Shown: positions 44,742 to 53,562 of the stretch, in pieces
How the letters are laid out: each line of letters starts with the position of its first letter
Numbering within the stretch: position 1 is the stretch's first letter
Assembly: GCA_029867005.1 (NCBI GenBank)
Contig: CP123443.1
Coordinates: 930,001 to 994,000, forward strand
Length of the DNA stretch: 64,000 nucleotides
Direction of reading: 5' to 3'
Source: Candidatus Haliotispira prima
Lineage (GTDB): Bacteria > Spirochaetota > Spirochaetia > SP-2023
Position numbers and translations under genes: made by a program
The notes under the pieces: model-generated
Database searches by the model: none
Told to the model about the DNA's origin: nothing
Seen by the model: the letters and a program-made list of their open reading frames with translations, nothing else

Positions 44742-46707
44742 TCGTCAAATAAACAAGGTTTCCGTTCAAGGAAATAACAACTTTATATTTTAGTACATAG
44801 ATTCGGCAGGGAACCAAACAGAAGAAAGAAAGTCCCTGGAAGAGTTTTTAAGGCCTTTTCTACTTTCCTACCAAGAGCGCATAGATGAATTAAAGGACGC
44901 ACTGGAAGCTCAACAAAAAATAGAAGGTCTTTTAGATCAAAAAGTTTGGACATTATCTAATCAGATAACTTCACTGGAGAAAGAGAGAGATACAACAAAA
45001 GACCAAGTTACCCATTTTCTTCGTGAAGTAAACGGCAAAGACTTAAGCCGGGCAACAGATTTGTACCGGGAAGCATCAGAATATTTTTTCAGGGGAGAAT
45101 TGGATAAGGCTTCGGCTGTTTTAGATGAAGCAAAAATGGAAGAACAGGAAAAACGCGCGCTTGAAACGATTCAGCAACAATCTGAAACGAGAATGCTGAA
45201 GGCTCGAATATTAAGAGTACAAAATAAATTCGATGAAGCGGAACGGAATTATACAAAAGCATTCCATTTATTGGCGAGTTGGGGCAATTGTTTGGAGATT
45301 GCAAATTACTTTTCCTTTCTAAATCAGTTCGATAAGGCTGGTACATATTATAGAATGTGTCTGGAGAAATCAGTCTCCGATTCCGAAAAGGCAACTACCT
45401 TAAATAATTTAGCTGCTTTACAGAGTGATAGAAATGAATTAACGGAAGCAGAGAGGAACTACAGAGAAGCCTTAGAGATATATCGAAAATTAGCGAAAGA
45501 GAATCCGCAGACATATCTATCGGATGTGGCAAGTACCTTAAATAATTTAGCTACTTTACAGTATAAGAAAAATGAATTAACGAAAGCAGAGAAGAATTAC
45601 AGGGAAGCCTTAGAGATAAGAAGAGAATTAGCGAAAGAGAACCCGCAAACGTATGTACCGAGTGTGGCAGGTACCTTAAATAATTTAGCTTCTTTGCAGA
45701 GTAATCAAAATGAATTAAGGGAAGCAGAGAAGAGTTATAGAGAAGCATTAGAGATATATCGAAAATTATCGAAAGAGAATCCGCAAACATACCTATCAGA
45801 TGTGGCAATAACCTTAAATAATTTAGCTATTTTACAGAAGGATAAGAATGAATTAACAGAAGCAGAGGAGAACTACAGGGAAGCATTAGAGATAAGAAGA
45901 AAATTAGCAGAAGAAAATCCGCAAACGTATGTATTGAGTGTGGCAAATACCTTAAATAATTTGGCTGCTTTACAGAGTAATAAAAATAAATTTACAGAGG
46001 CAGAGAGGAATTACAGGGAAGCATTAAAGATAAGAAGAAAATTATCGAAAGAGAATCCGCAAATATATCTGTCATATGTGGCAGATATATTAAATAATTT
46101 AGCTATTTTACAGCATAAGAAAAGTGAATTAACGGAATCAGAGAGGAATTACAGGGAAGCATTAGAGATATATCGAAAATTATCGAAAGAGAATCCAGAA
46201 ACATATCTACCATATGTGGCGACTACTTTAAATAATTTAGCTGTTTTACAGAGTAATAAAAATAAATTTACAGAAGCAGAGAGGAACTACAGGGAAGCCT
46301 TAGAGATAAGAAGAAAATTATCGAAAGAGAATCCACAAACGTATGTATCGGGTGTGGCAAGTATCTTACATAATTTAGCTGGTTTACAGAGTGATCAAAA
46401 TGAATTAACGGAAGCAGAGAGGAACTACAGGGAAGCCTTAGAGATAAGAAGAGAATTAGCGAAAGAGAACCCGCAAAAGTATGTACCGGATGTGGCGGCC
46501 ACTTTGATCAGTATGAGCATCTTCTACCAAGAATCTAAAATAGAACTTTCTATGCAATTGGCAGACGAAGCGATAACATATTTGCTGCCATTTGCAGACA
46601 TTCCTTATATTCAGGACTATATGAAAACAGCGTTGGATATACTAAAAGACGGGAATATTGACGTTGAGGAATATTTGGCAAAAAAGAAGACGGAGAATAA
46701 AGAGTAA
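44734..46707 (+). pseudogene. TPR-repeat protein gene with early amber codon
   Basis: The gene begins at ATG 44734 (MINRQINKVSVQGNNNFIF), overlapping the previous stop, but codon 20 is TAG (44791-44793). The same frame then stays open to 46707. It encodes a coiled coil (LEEFLRPFLLSYQERIDEL, SLEKERDTTKDQ) and about eight 46-residue TPR units of the form LNNLAALQSDRNELTEAERN. No ATG, GTG or TTG lies between the TAG and a TTG at 45061, which is the only restart and would lose the coiled coil. A single CAG-to-TAG transition (Gln) would explain it. The intact protein would be a kinesin-light-chain-like TPR scaffold of about 657 residues. Suppression or a sequencing error are alternatives. Confidence 0.75.
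45400..46500 (+). repeat. 138-bp tandem repeats encoding TPR units
   Basis: About eight tandem copies of a 138-bp unit (46 residues) with high DNA identity, for example TTAAATAATTTAGCT recurring every 138 bp. Such identity favours unit gain and loss by recombination. Confidence 0.85.
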
Positions 46708-47043
46708 AAGATGGACTGAGGGGTTTGTGGACAGGGAATTGAAATACCGATTTGGAGATGGTGAAAGCGGACCTGAATTGGGAAGGAATTAGGGGTTGGT
46801 CGTAGTGAAAAAAATAGGGCAAAGGATTTTTTGTAAAGGGTTTTTTGTAAATGGAGATGGTATTCACTTTTGGTCATTGCAAAGGTTGGAATACCGGTAA
46901 TGGATAAGAATATATAGCTTGAACATGAGAGGTCTCGTTAGTATGATTTGCCAATACGGTTATTAGAGGTTTGGGGTCTTTGTGATCTCTGAAAGACCAG
47001 TTCGTTTTGGTGTGGTGGGGAGAGGTTTGTCGCAGAATGTCCG

Positions 47044-47192
47044 TGTACCGGAGTTGAGCAGTGGCAGTGCTGCCGATTATGCGGCTTTACAACAAAATTA
47101 CCGGGTTACGGGCAGTGAGATTATTCACCGGAATTTCCGCCGGTGCAGCAGAAATTTTAACCACTCGATGCCCGAACGTTGGAAATTCCGGC
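47044..47192 (+). pseudogene. remnant of a duplicated methyltransferase gene
   Basis: About 150 bp align with 43770-43930 of the methyltransferase gene (VPELSSGSAADYAALQQNYRVTGS versus VLELGSGSGADYAVL and onward), with internal deletions and no intact frame. It lies in the 520-bp gap between the TPR gene and the glycosyltransferase; the rest of that gap holds nothing I recognise. Confidence 0.75.
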
Positions 47193-47230
47193 AATAAATT
47201 GTATGGTATCTTATTAAGTGCATATAGAGA

Positions 47231-48301
47231 ATGAGAATGAGTAGTATTAAAGTCAGTATTATTATACCTGTTTATAATGTTGAGCGATATCTGCGGGAAT
47301 GTTTGGAAAGCGTGATAAATCAAACATTGGAACAGATTCAAATTATTATTGTGAACGATGCCTCTCCCGACAACAGTTGGAAGATTATTGAAGAATATAA
47401 GAATCGAAATCCAAAGATAGAAGTCCTGACCCATGAGCAGAATCTGGGGGCTAACGAGTCGAGAAATACAGGCTTAAGTGCTGTAAAAGGCCAATATATA
47501 TTCTTTCTGGATAATGACGATACAATCAGCTTAGATGCTTGCGAAAAATTATATAATATTGCAGTACAACATGATGCTGATATTGTAGGTTGTCCAATAC
47601 GCAGGACAGATATTTCTAACACGGAAACATTAAGGACAGATTACTTTAACAACAAGGAAATTAGAGAATATATAGGCGAAGATATTTATCAGGCCTACTT
47701 TCGTGGATTAATTTCAATTACAATTGCAGCAAAGTTATATAAATTAGATATCTGGAATAGAATAAATTCTGTTGAGATACCATCAGGTACTATTCATGAA
47801 GATAATTATCTGTTTTTTGATTTAACCGGCGTGTGTCATCGTTTTGTTCAAACAAACTATGTTTGCTACAATCATCGTCAGCATAACAAATCAATTACGG
47901 GTAGAGTGATTTCAGAGAAGTATATTACTGATTGTCTCATAGTGTTAAAAAAACAGAAAGACTTTTTTGCAAGTGGTAATTTCAAGGCAGAGACACTCAA
48001 AAACTCTGCAAACAGAATACAGCATGCACTGAGAGCCCAGTGTATACTACCCAATAATATGGCTATTTATAATCCGGAAACAATAAGATTTCTTCTACAT
48101 AAAGCACCGGAGTATGGTTTGGAAGAAGAGGTGATTACGGAAATCATAAACTGCTTTGATATTTTGGTCACCGGCAGAAAGCGCGAACCTTTGGCAGATT
48201 GGTGGTATCAATTTGGTCAGAAAAAGTTGAAAGGTAAAGCCAAAATGATTGTAAAGAGAGTAATACAATTTTTGGCCGGGAAACGCCGTACCCCGTACTG
48301 A
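47231..48301 (+). CDS. family 2 glycosyltransferase
   Basis: 356 residues. GT-A fold N-terminus VSIIIPVYNVERYLRECLES, the nucleotide-binding Asp in IIIVNDASPDNSW, NLGANESRNTGL, and the metal-binding DxD-like FFLDNDDTISL. The C-terminal 150 residues are variable, as usual in GT2 enzymes acting on surface polysaccharides. Two ATGs (47231, 47237) are possible. Codon use is AT-rich compared with the 14-34 kb region, like its neighbours from 44 kb on, which hints at horizontal acquisition. Substrate unknown. Confidence 0.88.
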   Translation: MRMSSIKVSIIIPVYNVERYLRECLESVINQTLEQIQIIIVNDASPDNSWKIIEEYKNRNPKIEVLTHEQNLGANESRNTGLSAVKGQYIFFLDNDDTISLDACEKLYNIAVQHDADIVGCPIRRTDISNTETLRTDYFNNKEIREYIGEDIYQAYFRGLISITIAAKLYKLDIWNRINSVEIPSGTIHEDNYLFFDLTGVCHRFVQTNYVCYNHRQHNKSITGRVISEKYITDCLIVLKKQKDFFASGNFKAETLKNSANRIQHALRAQCILPNNMAIYNPETIRFLLHKAPEYGLEEEVITEIINCFDILVTGRKREPLADWWYQFGQKKLKGKAKMIVKRVIQFLAGKRRTPY

Positions 48302-48462
48302 TACTGTCTAAAATTATTTATCAGGCACCGCTATTTTCTGTGGCCTGTCCAGATGGCGCAAGCTGCTTGTTGCTTGCTCTTGCTAATGGAGCCGGAGCAG
48401 CGAAGATATTGAAACAGCCCTCATCCCTCCGTTTTCCAATACCCCTCGCAAATCTCCCCCTC

Positions 48463-48491
48463 TTGCCAAAATCCCTAAACGAACATACAAT
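48463..48491 (+). promoter_or_regulatory. conserved lipoprotein-array promoter
   Basis: TTGCCA (48463-48468), 17 bp, TACAAT (48486-48491), followed by the ATG at 48543. Confidence 0.75.
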
Positions 48492-48542
48492 CAAACCGCA
48501 AACCCACTGTTCACTTTTCAATTTTTTCAAAGGAGCACTTTT

Positions 48543-49548
48543 ATGAAAAAACGAGATGGAATATTGACTATTATTGGTATAGATAGTACAATATCCAATA
48601 TCCAATATCCAATATCCAATATCCAATCATTTTCTAAAATACTTATTTATTAACTCTGGCCATTTATTCAAATTTTTCCCATTATTTTCCAAGTTTTTTT
48701 GCTTTTTTTCCATTTTTCTCCTTCATCTGTTTCTGTCTTCCTGTGCACCGATCTCTGACAGCAGGGACTCACCCGCAAAAGCTTCTGTTTCCCTCACCGT
48801 CACGGTCGTGGTATCTTCTGTACAATTGGAAATGAGCAGTACTTTAGCAATTGCTAATATAGGGGCCGTTATTCGCTTGGCTGCGGAAGAGGCTCCCACT
48901 AAGACAGAAGCTGAGGCCAGTGCGGGTTATGTAAGCCTGGAGATTACGGCCGGCAGCCCAAGAAAATTCAGTATCAGCCAACACTATGGCAGTGACTTTA
49001 CGGATGGGCTCACTCTGGACGATGTCCTTGCCGCTAATACCCAGTATAAACTGTATCTGTTTTTTGAAACCAGTGCTACTGCTATTAATCCGATTGAAGG
49101 GGCCACCCTTGCAAATGGTGTGGCAGCCCTTTCATTTACCACCGCTACGCTACCCTCGGCAGGGGATGCCGCATGGGCCCGTTCACTGGCAGGGGAGCAG
49201 TTTGTTGGGAGCCTGCCCGAATGGAGCTACAGCGAAAATCAAAAGGGCGTTTTTGTTGCCTATGCACAATTATTAAATGGCTTTAATACTGCTACACTCA
49301 CTACTCGCAAAGCAGATAATACCCTGGTATATACCTTAGGTATATTTTTGATTGGTACAGCTATTCCGGACCCGTTATTTCTTTTTGGTTTATCGAAGTT
49401 GGGCGGCAGCTATCCGGATAACTATACTTATATAATAGGAGCCGATAAAACAGGTACAATATCCGGCAAGTCTTTCCAATTAGAAAATTTAAATGACTTA
49501 CAAGATGTTGGGCACCAAGTATCTCTCAGCCGTTATGTAAGCAAATAG
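48543..49548 (+). CDS. phase-variable lipoprotein, SSVQLE family (OFF), copy 1
   Basis: The ATG at 48543 follows AGGAGCAC and encodes MKKRDGILTIIG, then the AATATCC tract. The lipoprotein frame contains FFCFFSIFLLHLFLSSC, CAPISDSRDSPAK and a mature domain with SSVQLEMSSTLAIANIGAV, ISQHYGSDFTDGLTL and a C-terminus ending RYVSK. The distance to codon 48808 is 265 nt, remainder 1, so the ATG frame ends at TAA 48651-48653 after 36 codons. Four units (one fewer) would restore it. In the lipoprotein frame a TAG at 48580-48582 closes the region upstream, and no ATG, GTG or TTG lies between there and the lipobox. Confidence 0.82.
48590..48624. repeat. in-frame heptanucleotide repeat, 5 units
   Basis: Five AATATCC units on the coding (plus) strand. 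Four would be in frame. Confidence 0.95.
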
Positions 49549-49629
49549 TGGTATTTTTTGCCCTTGAGCACAAGCTATTTGAGTTTCGGTAAACGCCCCG
49601 GAAAACTCTTCCGCCGTCTTGTACAAATA

Positions 49630-49668
49630 TTCCCTGTGCAGGCAAAACTCTTCTGCCTGCACAGGGAA
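49630..49668. terminator. 15-bp stem hairpin between convergent lipoprotein genes
   Basis: TTCCCTGTGCAGGCA (49630-49644), 9-nt loop, exact complement (49654-49668). It can serve both the gene ending at 49548 and the minus-strand gene ending at 49693. The second copy of the duplication lacks it. Confidence 0.7.
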
Positions 49669-49692
49669 ATAGCAACAAAAAAAGTACAAAGA

Positions 49693-50544
49693 TTAGCGGA
49701 ATGCCTTTGCATTGCATGTACCTGAGTCTGTTAAATCAGATATTTGGCCCGAATCAAGGGGCTTGGCATCTTTCACAACAGTATAATTATAATGTTTTCC
49801 CAGATGCGGATCGAGTACACTCATGAAAAATTGGTAATCGTTCGGCGTTTGAAGATATAATTCCTTCAACATGTGAAACTCATTAAGTGATGAAATCAGC
49901 TTGCTGTTAGACAGGTTCCCATCCAAGATCCTGAGTGGTGTAAGTAAATCAACCAAACTGTAGCTATTCAATCTCGGAGCCAAGAGCACACTGTAATCTT
50001 TTCCATAGCACTTGTTTTGTAAATAATCCGGGAATACAGACGGGTCACTGTGACGTTCGTTTGGCCGATAGGCATGGAGCCTATTCTGAGCTTTAAAATT
50101 ATTGTAAGTATAGAACGCATATAAGTAGTCAAAAAGAATAACCCAACTGAACCATCCTCCACGGAAGAAGTTATCGCCCGCCCTCTTTAAATACGAAAAC
50201 AGATATTCCTCCTGCGCAAAAATATCGGACAGATTGACATGAGTGTTGGTATCGGCTTCTTTCAGACGCTCGGAAATAGACTTAATAACAACGCCGTCGG
50301 AATTGGAAGAATACGTGGTGGAACGGCCGTTGGACTGCGTAGAATCCGTTGCAATAAGGTCCTTGTAGGAATTGAGATACTGCTCATATTGTTTTTCAAT
50401 TTCCTCGGGGCTGGTATTGACATCAATGGACTGAACGTAATCTCCCAAGTCCGTTTGCAACACCTCACGGGTAGTTGATTCGGGAATGGTACAGGCGGCG
50501 AGCAGGCCACCAAAGACCACCAGACAACACAATAGTTTTTTCAT
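49693..50544 (-). CDS. lipoprotein of unknown function (not phase variable)
   Basis: 283 residues from ATG 50544 (AAGGAG seven bases upstream); the frame extends to 50613 without support. Compact signal peptide MKKLLCCLVVFGGLLAAC with Cys 18. The mature part is mostly helical with Asn/Ser-rich stretches and a small hydrophobic segment (GGWFSWVILFDYLYAFYTY). No repeat tract, different leader and opposite orientation mark it as unrelated to the arrays. It is present between the two copies of the duplication but absent from the matching place in copy 2. Family not recognised. Confidence 0.75.
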   Translation of the reverse strand: MKKLLCCLVVFGGLLAACTIPESTTREVLQTDLGDYVQSIDVNTSPEEIEKQYEQYLNSYKDLIATDSTQSNGRSTTYSSNSDGVVIKSISERLKEADTNTHVNLSDIFAQEEYLFSYLKRAGDNFFRGGWFSWVILFDYLYAFYTYNNFKAQNRLHAYRPNERHSDPSVFPDYLQNKCYGKDYSVLLAPRLNSYSLVDLLTPLRILDGNLSNSKLISSLNEFHMLKELYLQTPNDYQFFMSVLDPHLGKHYNYTVVKDAKPLDSGQISDLTDSGTCNAKAFR

Positions 50545-51091
50545 AAAATTCTCCTTAAGAATTATGTGTAGAATATAAATAAAAATTATGAGTAAAAAAT
50601 GAATAAAAGTCAAGATTTTGATAGCACTATGATTTATCTTACTTTATTTAATATGTTAAAAATACTGTATTAAATATAGAAATAATACAATATATCAATA
50701 AAATATTAATAAAAATCTAATAGAAAATGTCCTGTAAGCATTATTATATTATAGACTAAAGATAATGGAAAACAACTTATACCTCTATAGTAATAATTTC
50801 CAAAGATATAAATTTATTTTAATGGCCTGATACAGCCAAAGTTGGGAATTGTCGGACAGATTCAGGATATTCTTGTCTACCAGCGTAAATAGCTGCGTTC
50901 CTGCGTTTCTTGCACTTGTTGCTCAAGGGCATCTTCGCGCAATGGCAAGACCTTGCGAATCAGGGCCGAAACCCAACTTTGGTGTGCGCAGCGATACGCC
51001 GAACAGCCCGGTGACGCCAATGTAGTAGTGTTGGCTAATCATCCAGTTCGAGCATGTTGACGCGCCTAAAGTGGCCTTGCAGATCAACCCC
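50545..51091. other. AT-rich gap with SDR remnant
   Basis: 50562-50876 is very AT-rich and matches 52261-52573 of the second copy. 50877-51035 is a broken SDR gene (separate entry). 51036-51091 leads into the promoter of lipoprotein copy 2. Confidence 0.7.
50877..51035 (-). pseudogene. fragment of the SDR gene
   Basis: About 110 bp match the 3' end of the SDR gene (52574-52680) and about 50 bp match its middle (52976-53035), joined with some 300 bp missing and small indels. It is the leftover of the SDR copy produced by the tandem duplication. Confidence 0.8.
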
Positions 51092-51120
51092 TTGCCAAAA
51101 TCCCTAAATGAACATACAAT
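51092..51120 (+). promoter_or_regulatory. conserved lipoprotein-array promoter
   Basis: TTGCCA (51092-51097), 17 bp, TACAAT (51115-51120). Confidence 0.75.
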
Positions 51121-51171
51121 CAAACCGCAAAGCCACTTTTCACTTTTCAATTTTTTCAGAGGAGCACTTTT

Positions 51172-52177
51172 ATGAAAAAACGAGACGAAATATTGACTAT
51201 TATTGGTATAGATAGTACAATATCCAATATCCAATATCCAATATCCAATATCCAATCATTTTCTAAAATACTTATTTATTAATTCTGGCCATTTATTCAA
51301 ATTTTTCCCATTATTTTCTAAGTTTTTTTGCTTTTTTTCTATTTTTCTCCTTCATCTGTTTCTGTCTTCCTGTGCACCGATCTCTGACAGCAGTGACTCA
51401 CCCGCAAAAGCTTCTGTTTCCCTCACCGTCACGGTCGTGGTATCTTCTGTACAATTGGAAATGAGCAGTACTTTAGCAATTGCTAATATAGGGGCCGTTA
51501 TTCGCTTGGCTGCGGAAGAGGCTCCCACTAAGACAGAAGCTGAGGCCAGTGCGGGTTATGTAAGCCTGGAGATTACGGCCGGCAGCCCAAGAAAATTCAG
51601 TATCAGCCAACACTATGGCAGTGACTTTACGGATGGGCTCACTCTGGACGATGTCCTTGCCGCTAATACCGAGTATAAACTGTATCTGTTTTTTGAAACC
51701 AGTGCTACTGCTATTAATCCGATTGAAGGGGCCACCCTTGCAAATGGTGTGGCAGCCCTTTCATTTACCACCGCTACGCTACCCTCGGCAGGGGATGCCG
51801 CATGGGCCCGTTCACTGGCAGGGGAGCAGTTTGTTGGGAGCCTGCCCGAATGGAGCTACAGCGAAAATCAAAAGGGCGTTTTTGTTGCCTATGCACAATT
51901 ATTAAATGGCTTTAATACTGCTACACTCACTACTCGCAAAGCAGATAATACCCTGGTATATACCTTAGGTATATTTTTGATTGGTACAGCTATTCCGGAC
52001 CCGTTATTTCTTTTTGGTTTATCGAAGTTGGGCGGCAGCTATCCGGATAACTATACTTATATAATAGGAGCCGGTAAAACAGGTACAATATCCGGCAAGG
52101 CTTTCCAATTAGAAAATTTAAATGACTTACAAGATATTGGGCACCAAGTATCTCTCAACCGTTATGTAAGCAAATAG
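51172..52177 (+). CDS. phase-variable lipoprotein, SSVQLE family (OFF), copy 2
   Basis: Almost identical to 48543-49548; only a handful of residues differ (for example NTEYKL for NTQYKL and SGKAFQL for SGKSFQL). Same ribosome site, leader, five-unit tract and frame relation: 265 nt from ATG 51172 to codon 51437, remainder 1, so the ATG frame stops at 51280-51282. Four units would join leader and lipoprotein. High identity over 1.17 kb allows recombination between the copies. Confidence 0.82.
51219..51253. repeat. in-frame heptanucleotide repeat, 5 units
   Basis: Five AATATCC units on the coding strand, identical in number to copy 1. Confidence 0.95.
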
Positions 52178-52573
52178 TGGTATCTTTTGCCCTTGAGCAC
52201 AAGCTATTTGAGTTTCGGTAAACGCTCCGGAAAACTCTTTCGCCGTCTTGTACAAATATTCTATGTGTAGGATATAAGTGAAAATTATGAATAAAAAATG
52301 AATAAAATTCAAAATTTTGATATCACTATAATTTATCTTACTTTATTTAATATATTTAAATTACTGTATTAAATATAGAAAGAATGCAATATACCAATAA
52401 AATATTGATAAAAATCTAATAGAAAATGGCCTGTAAGCATTGTTATATTATAGACTAAAAATAATAGAAAACAACTTAAACCTTTATAGTAATAATTTCT
52501 AAAGATAAACTTATTTTAATGGCCTGATACAGCCAGAGTTGGGAATTGTCGGACGGGCTCAGGGTCTTCTTGT
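52178..52573. other. AT-rich intergenic region
   Basis: 396 bp. The first 85 bp belong to the lipoprotein duplication and the rest matches 50562-50876. No gene, hairpin or promoter that I can support. Confidence 0.6.
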
Positions 52574-53449
52574 CTACCAGCGCGAATGGCTGCGTTCCCG
52601 GGCTTCTTGTGCTTTTTGCTCAAGGGCATCTTCGCGCAATGGCAAAGCCTTACGGATCAGGGCGGAGCCCAACTGTGGTGACAGGCGATGCAGCCAGATA
52701 GCGAGAGCTTCTAAACGGACGGCATAGCATATCAGCCGGCCCCGCTTGGCTGCCGACCAAAAAATTGCGGCACAACGTTTGGCACTGAGGCCCTTTTCGT
52801 GGCCTTTTTCAATGATTCCCAGAGATGTGCCATCACCCATAAGTGCGGATTTGCTGATCTCCGTATTGATCTTGCCGGGGCAGAGCAAGGTGACTCGCAG
52901 GCCCTTTTGGTAATATTCTGCTTGTAAGGCCATAAAATAACCGTTTAAAGCGTGCTTGCCGGCACAGTAGCTGGTGCGCAGCGGTACGCCGAACAGCCCG
53001 GTGACGCTGCTGGTGACCCCAATGTAGCAGTGTTGGTTTTCCAACATTTTGGGCAGCAGCAACTTGGTTAAGGTAACCGCACCCCAATAATTGACTTCCA
53101 TCAAGTAACGCTCAACAGCATGCGTTGTATTCAACATCGGTGTACGCTGCGACACGCCGGCATTGTGTACCAATACATCTAAGTGGTCTAATTGCTGCCG
53201 GTACTGTTCCGCCGCCCGGTTAATTTCATCCGTTTTGCTGATATCAAAGCGCAAACAGAGAATTTTACAGGGTGTACTCTGTTGAGACGCGATATCCCGG
53301 CACAGAGCCGCCGCATTGGCTAGTTTTTCGGCATTGCTGCCCGAAAGCACCACTGTGGCGGCCCCTTCGCGCACGGCCTGTTGGGCCATGGCCAAGCCAA
53401 TGCCTCCCGAACTGCCCGTAATCCAAATCGTCTTCTTTGCCAGTTTCAC
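52574..53449 (-). CDS. short-chain dehydrogenase/reductase
   Basis: 291 residues, classical SDR. NAD(P)-binding TGSSGGIGLAMA (11-22), VLVHNAGVSQ, catalytic Ser in VTSSVTG, and Tyr/Lys in SYCAGKHAL. A C-terminal extension of about 60 residues with a hydrophobic patch (LEALAIWLHRLSP) suggests membrane association, as in several lipid-metabolising SDRs. The start is GTG 53449 (KLAKKTIWITG). Substrate unknown. A broken second copy of its 3' part lies at 50877-51035. Confidence 0.9.
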   Translation of the reverse strand: MKLAKKTIWITGSSGGIGLAMAQQAVREGAATVVLSGSNAEKLANAAALCRDIASQQSTPCKILCLRFDISKTDEINRAAEQYRQQLDHLDVLVHNAGVSQRTPMLNTTHAVERYLMEVNYWGAVTLTKLLLPKMLENQHCYIGVTSSVTGLFGVPLRTSYCAGKHALNGYFMALQAEYYQKGLRVTLLCPGKINTEISKSALMGDGTSLGIIEKGHEKGLSAKRCAAIFWSAAKRGRLICYAVRLEALAIWLHRLSPQLGSALIRKALPLREDALEQKAQEARERSHSRW

Positions 53450-53562
53450 ACGAACCCCCGGTTTGGCCTGTCAGGCCCTTTTGTATTTGCCGCCGGCAGA
53501 AATTGATCCAAATGCACCCAAATGCACCCGAAGAAAATCTTGGAAAAGAATTCTGTTCGGTC

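Larger units (their letters stand above)
48463..49632 (+). repeat. tandem duplication, copy 1
   Basis: Nearly identical to 51092-52261 (offset 2629 bp), covering promoter, repeat tract, lipoprotein gene and about 85 bp of 3' flank. Similarity continues discontinuously at 50562-51035. Confidence 0.9.
51092..52261 (+). repeat. tandem duplication, copy 2
   Basis: Second copy of 48463-49632. Confidence 0.9.
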
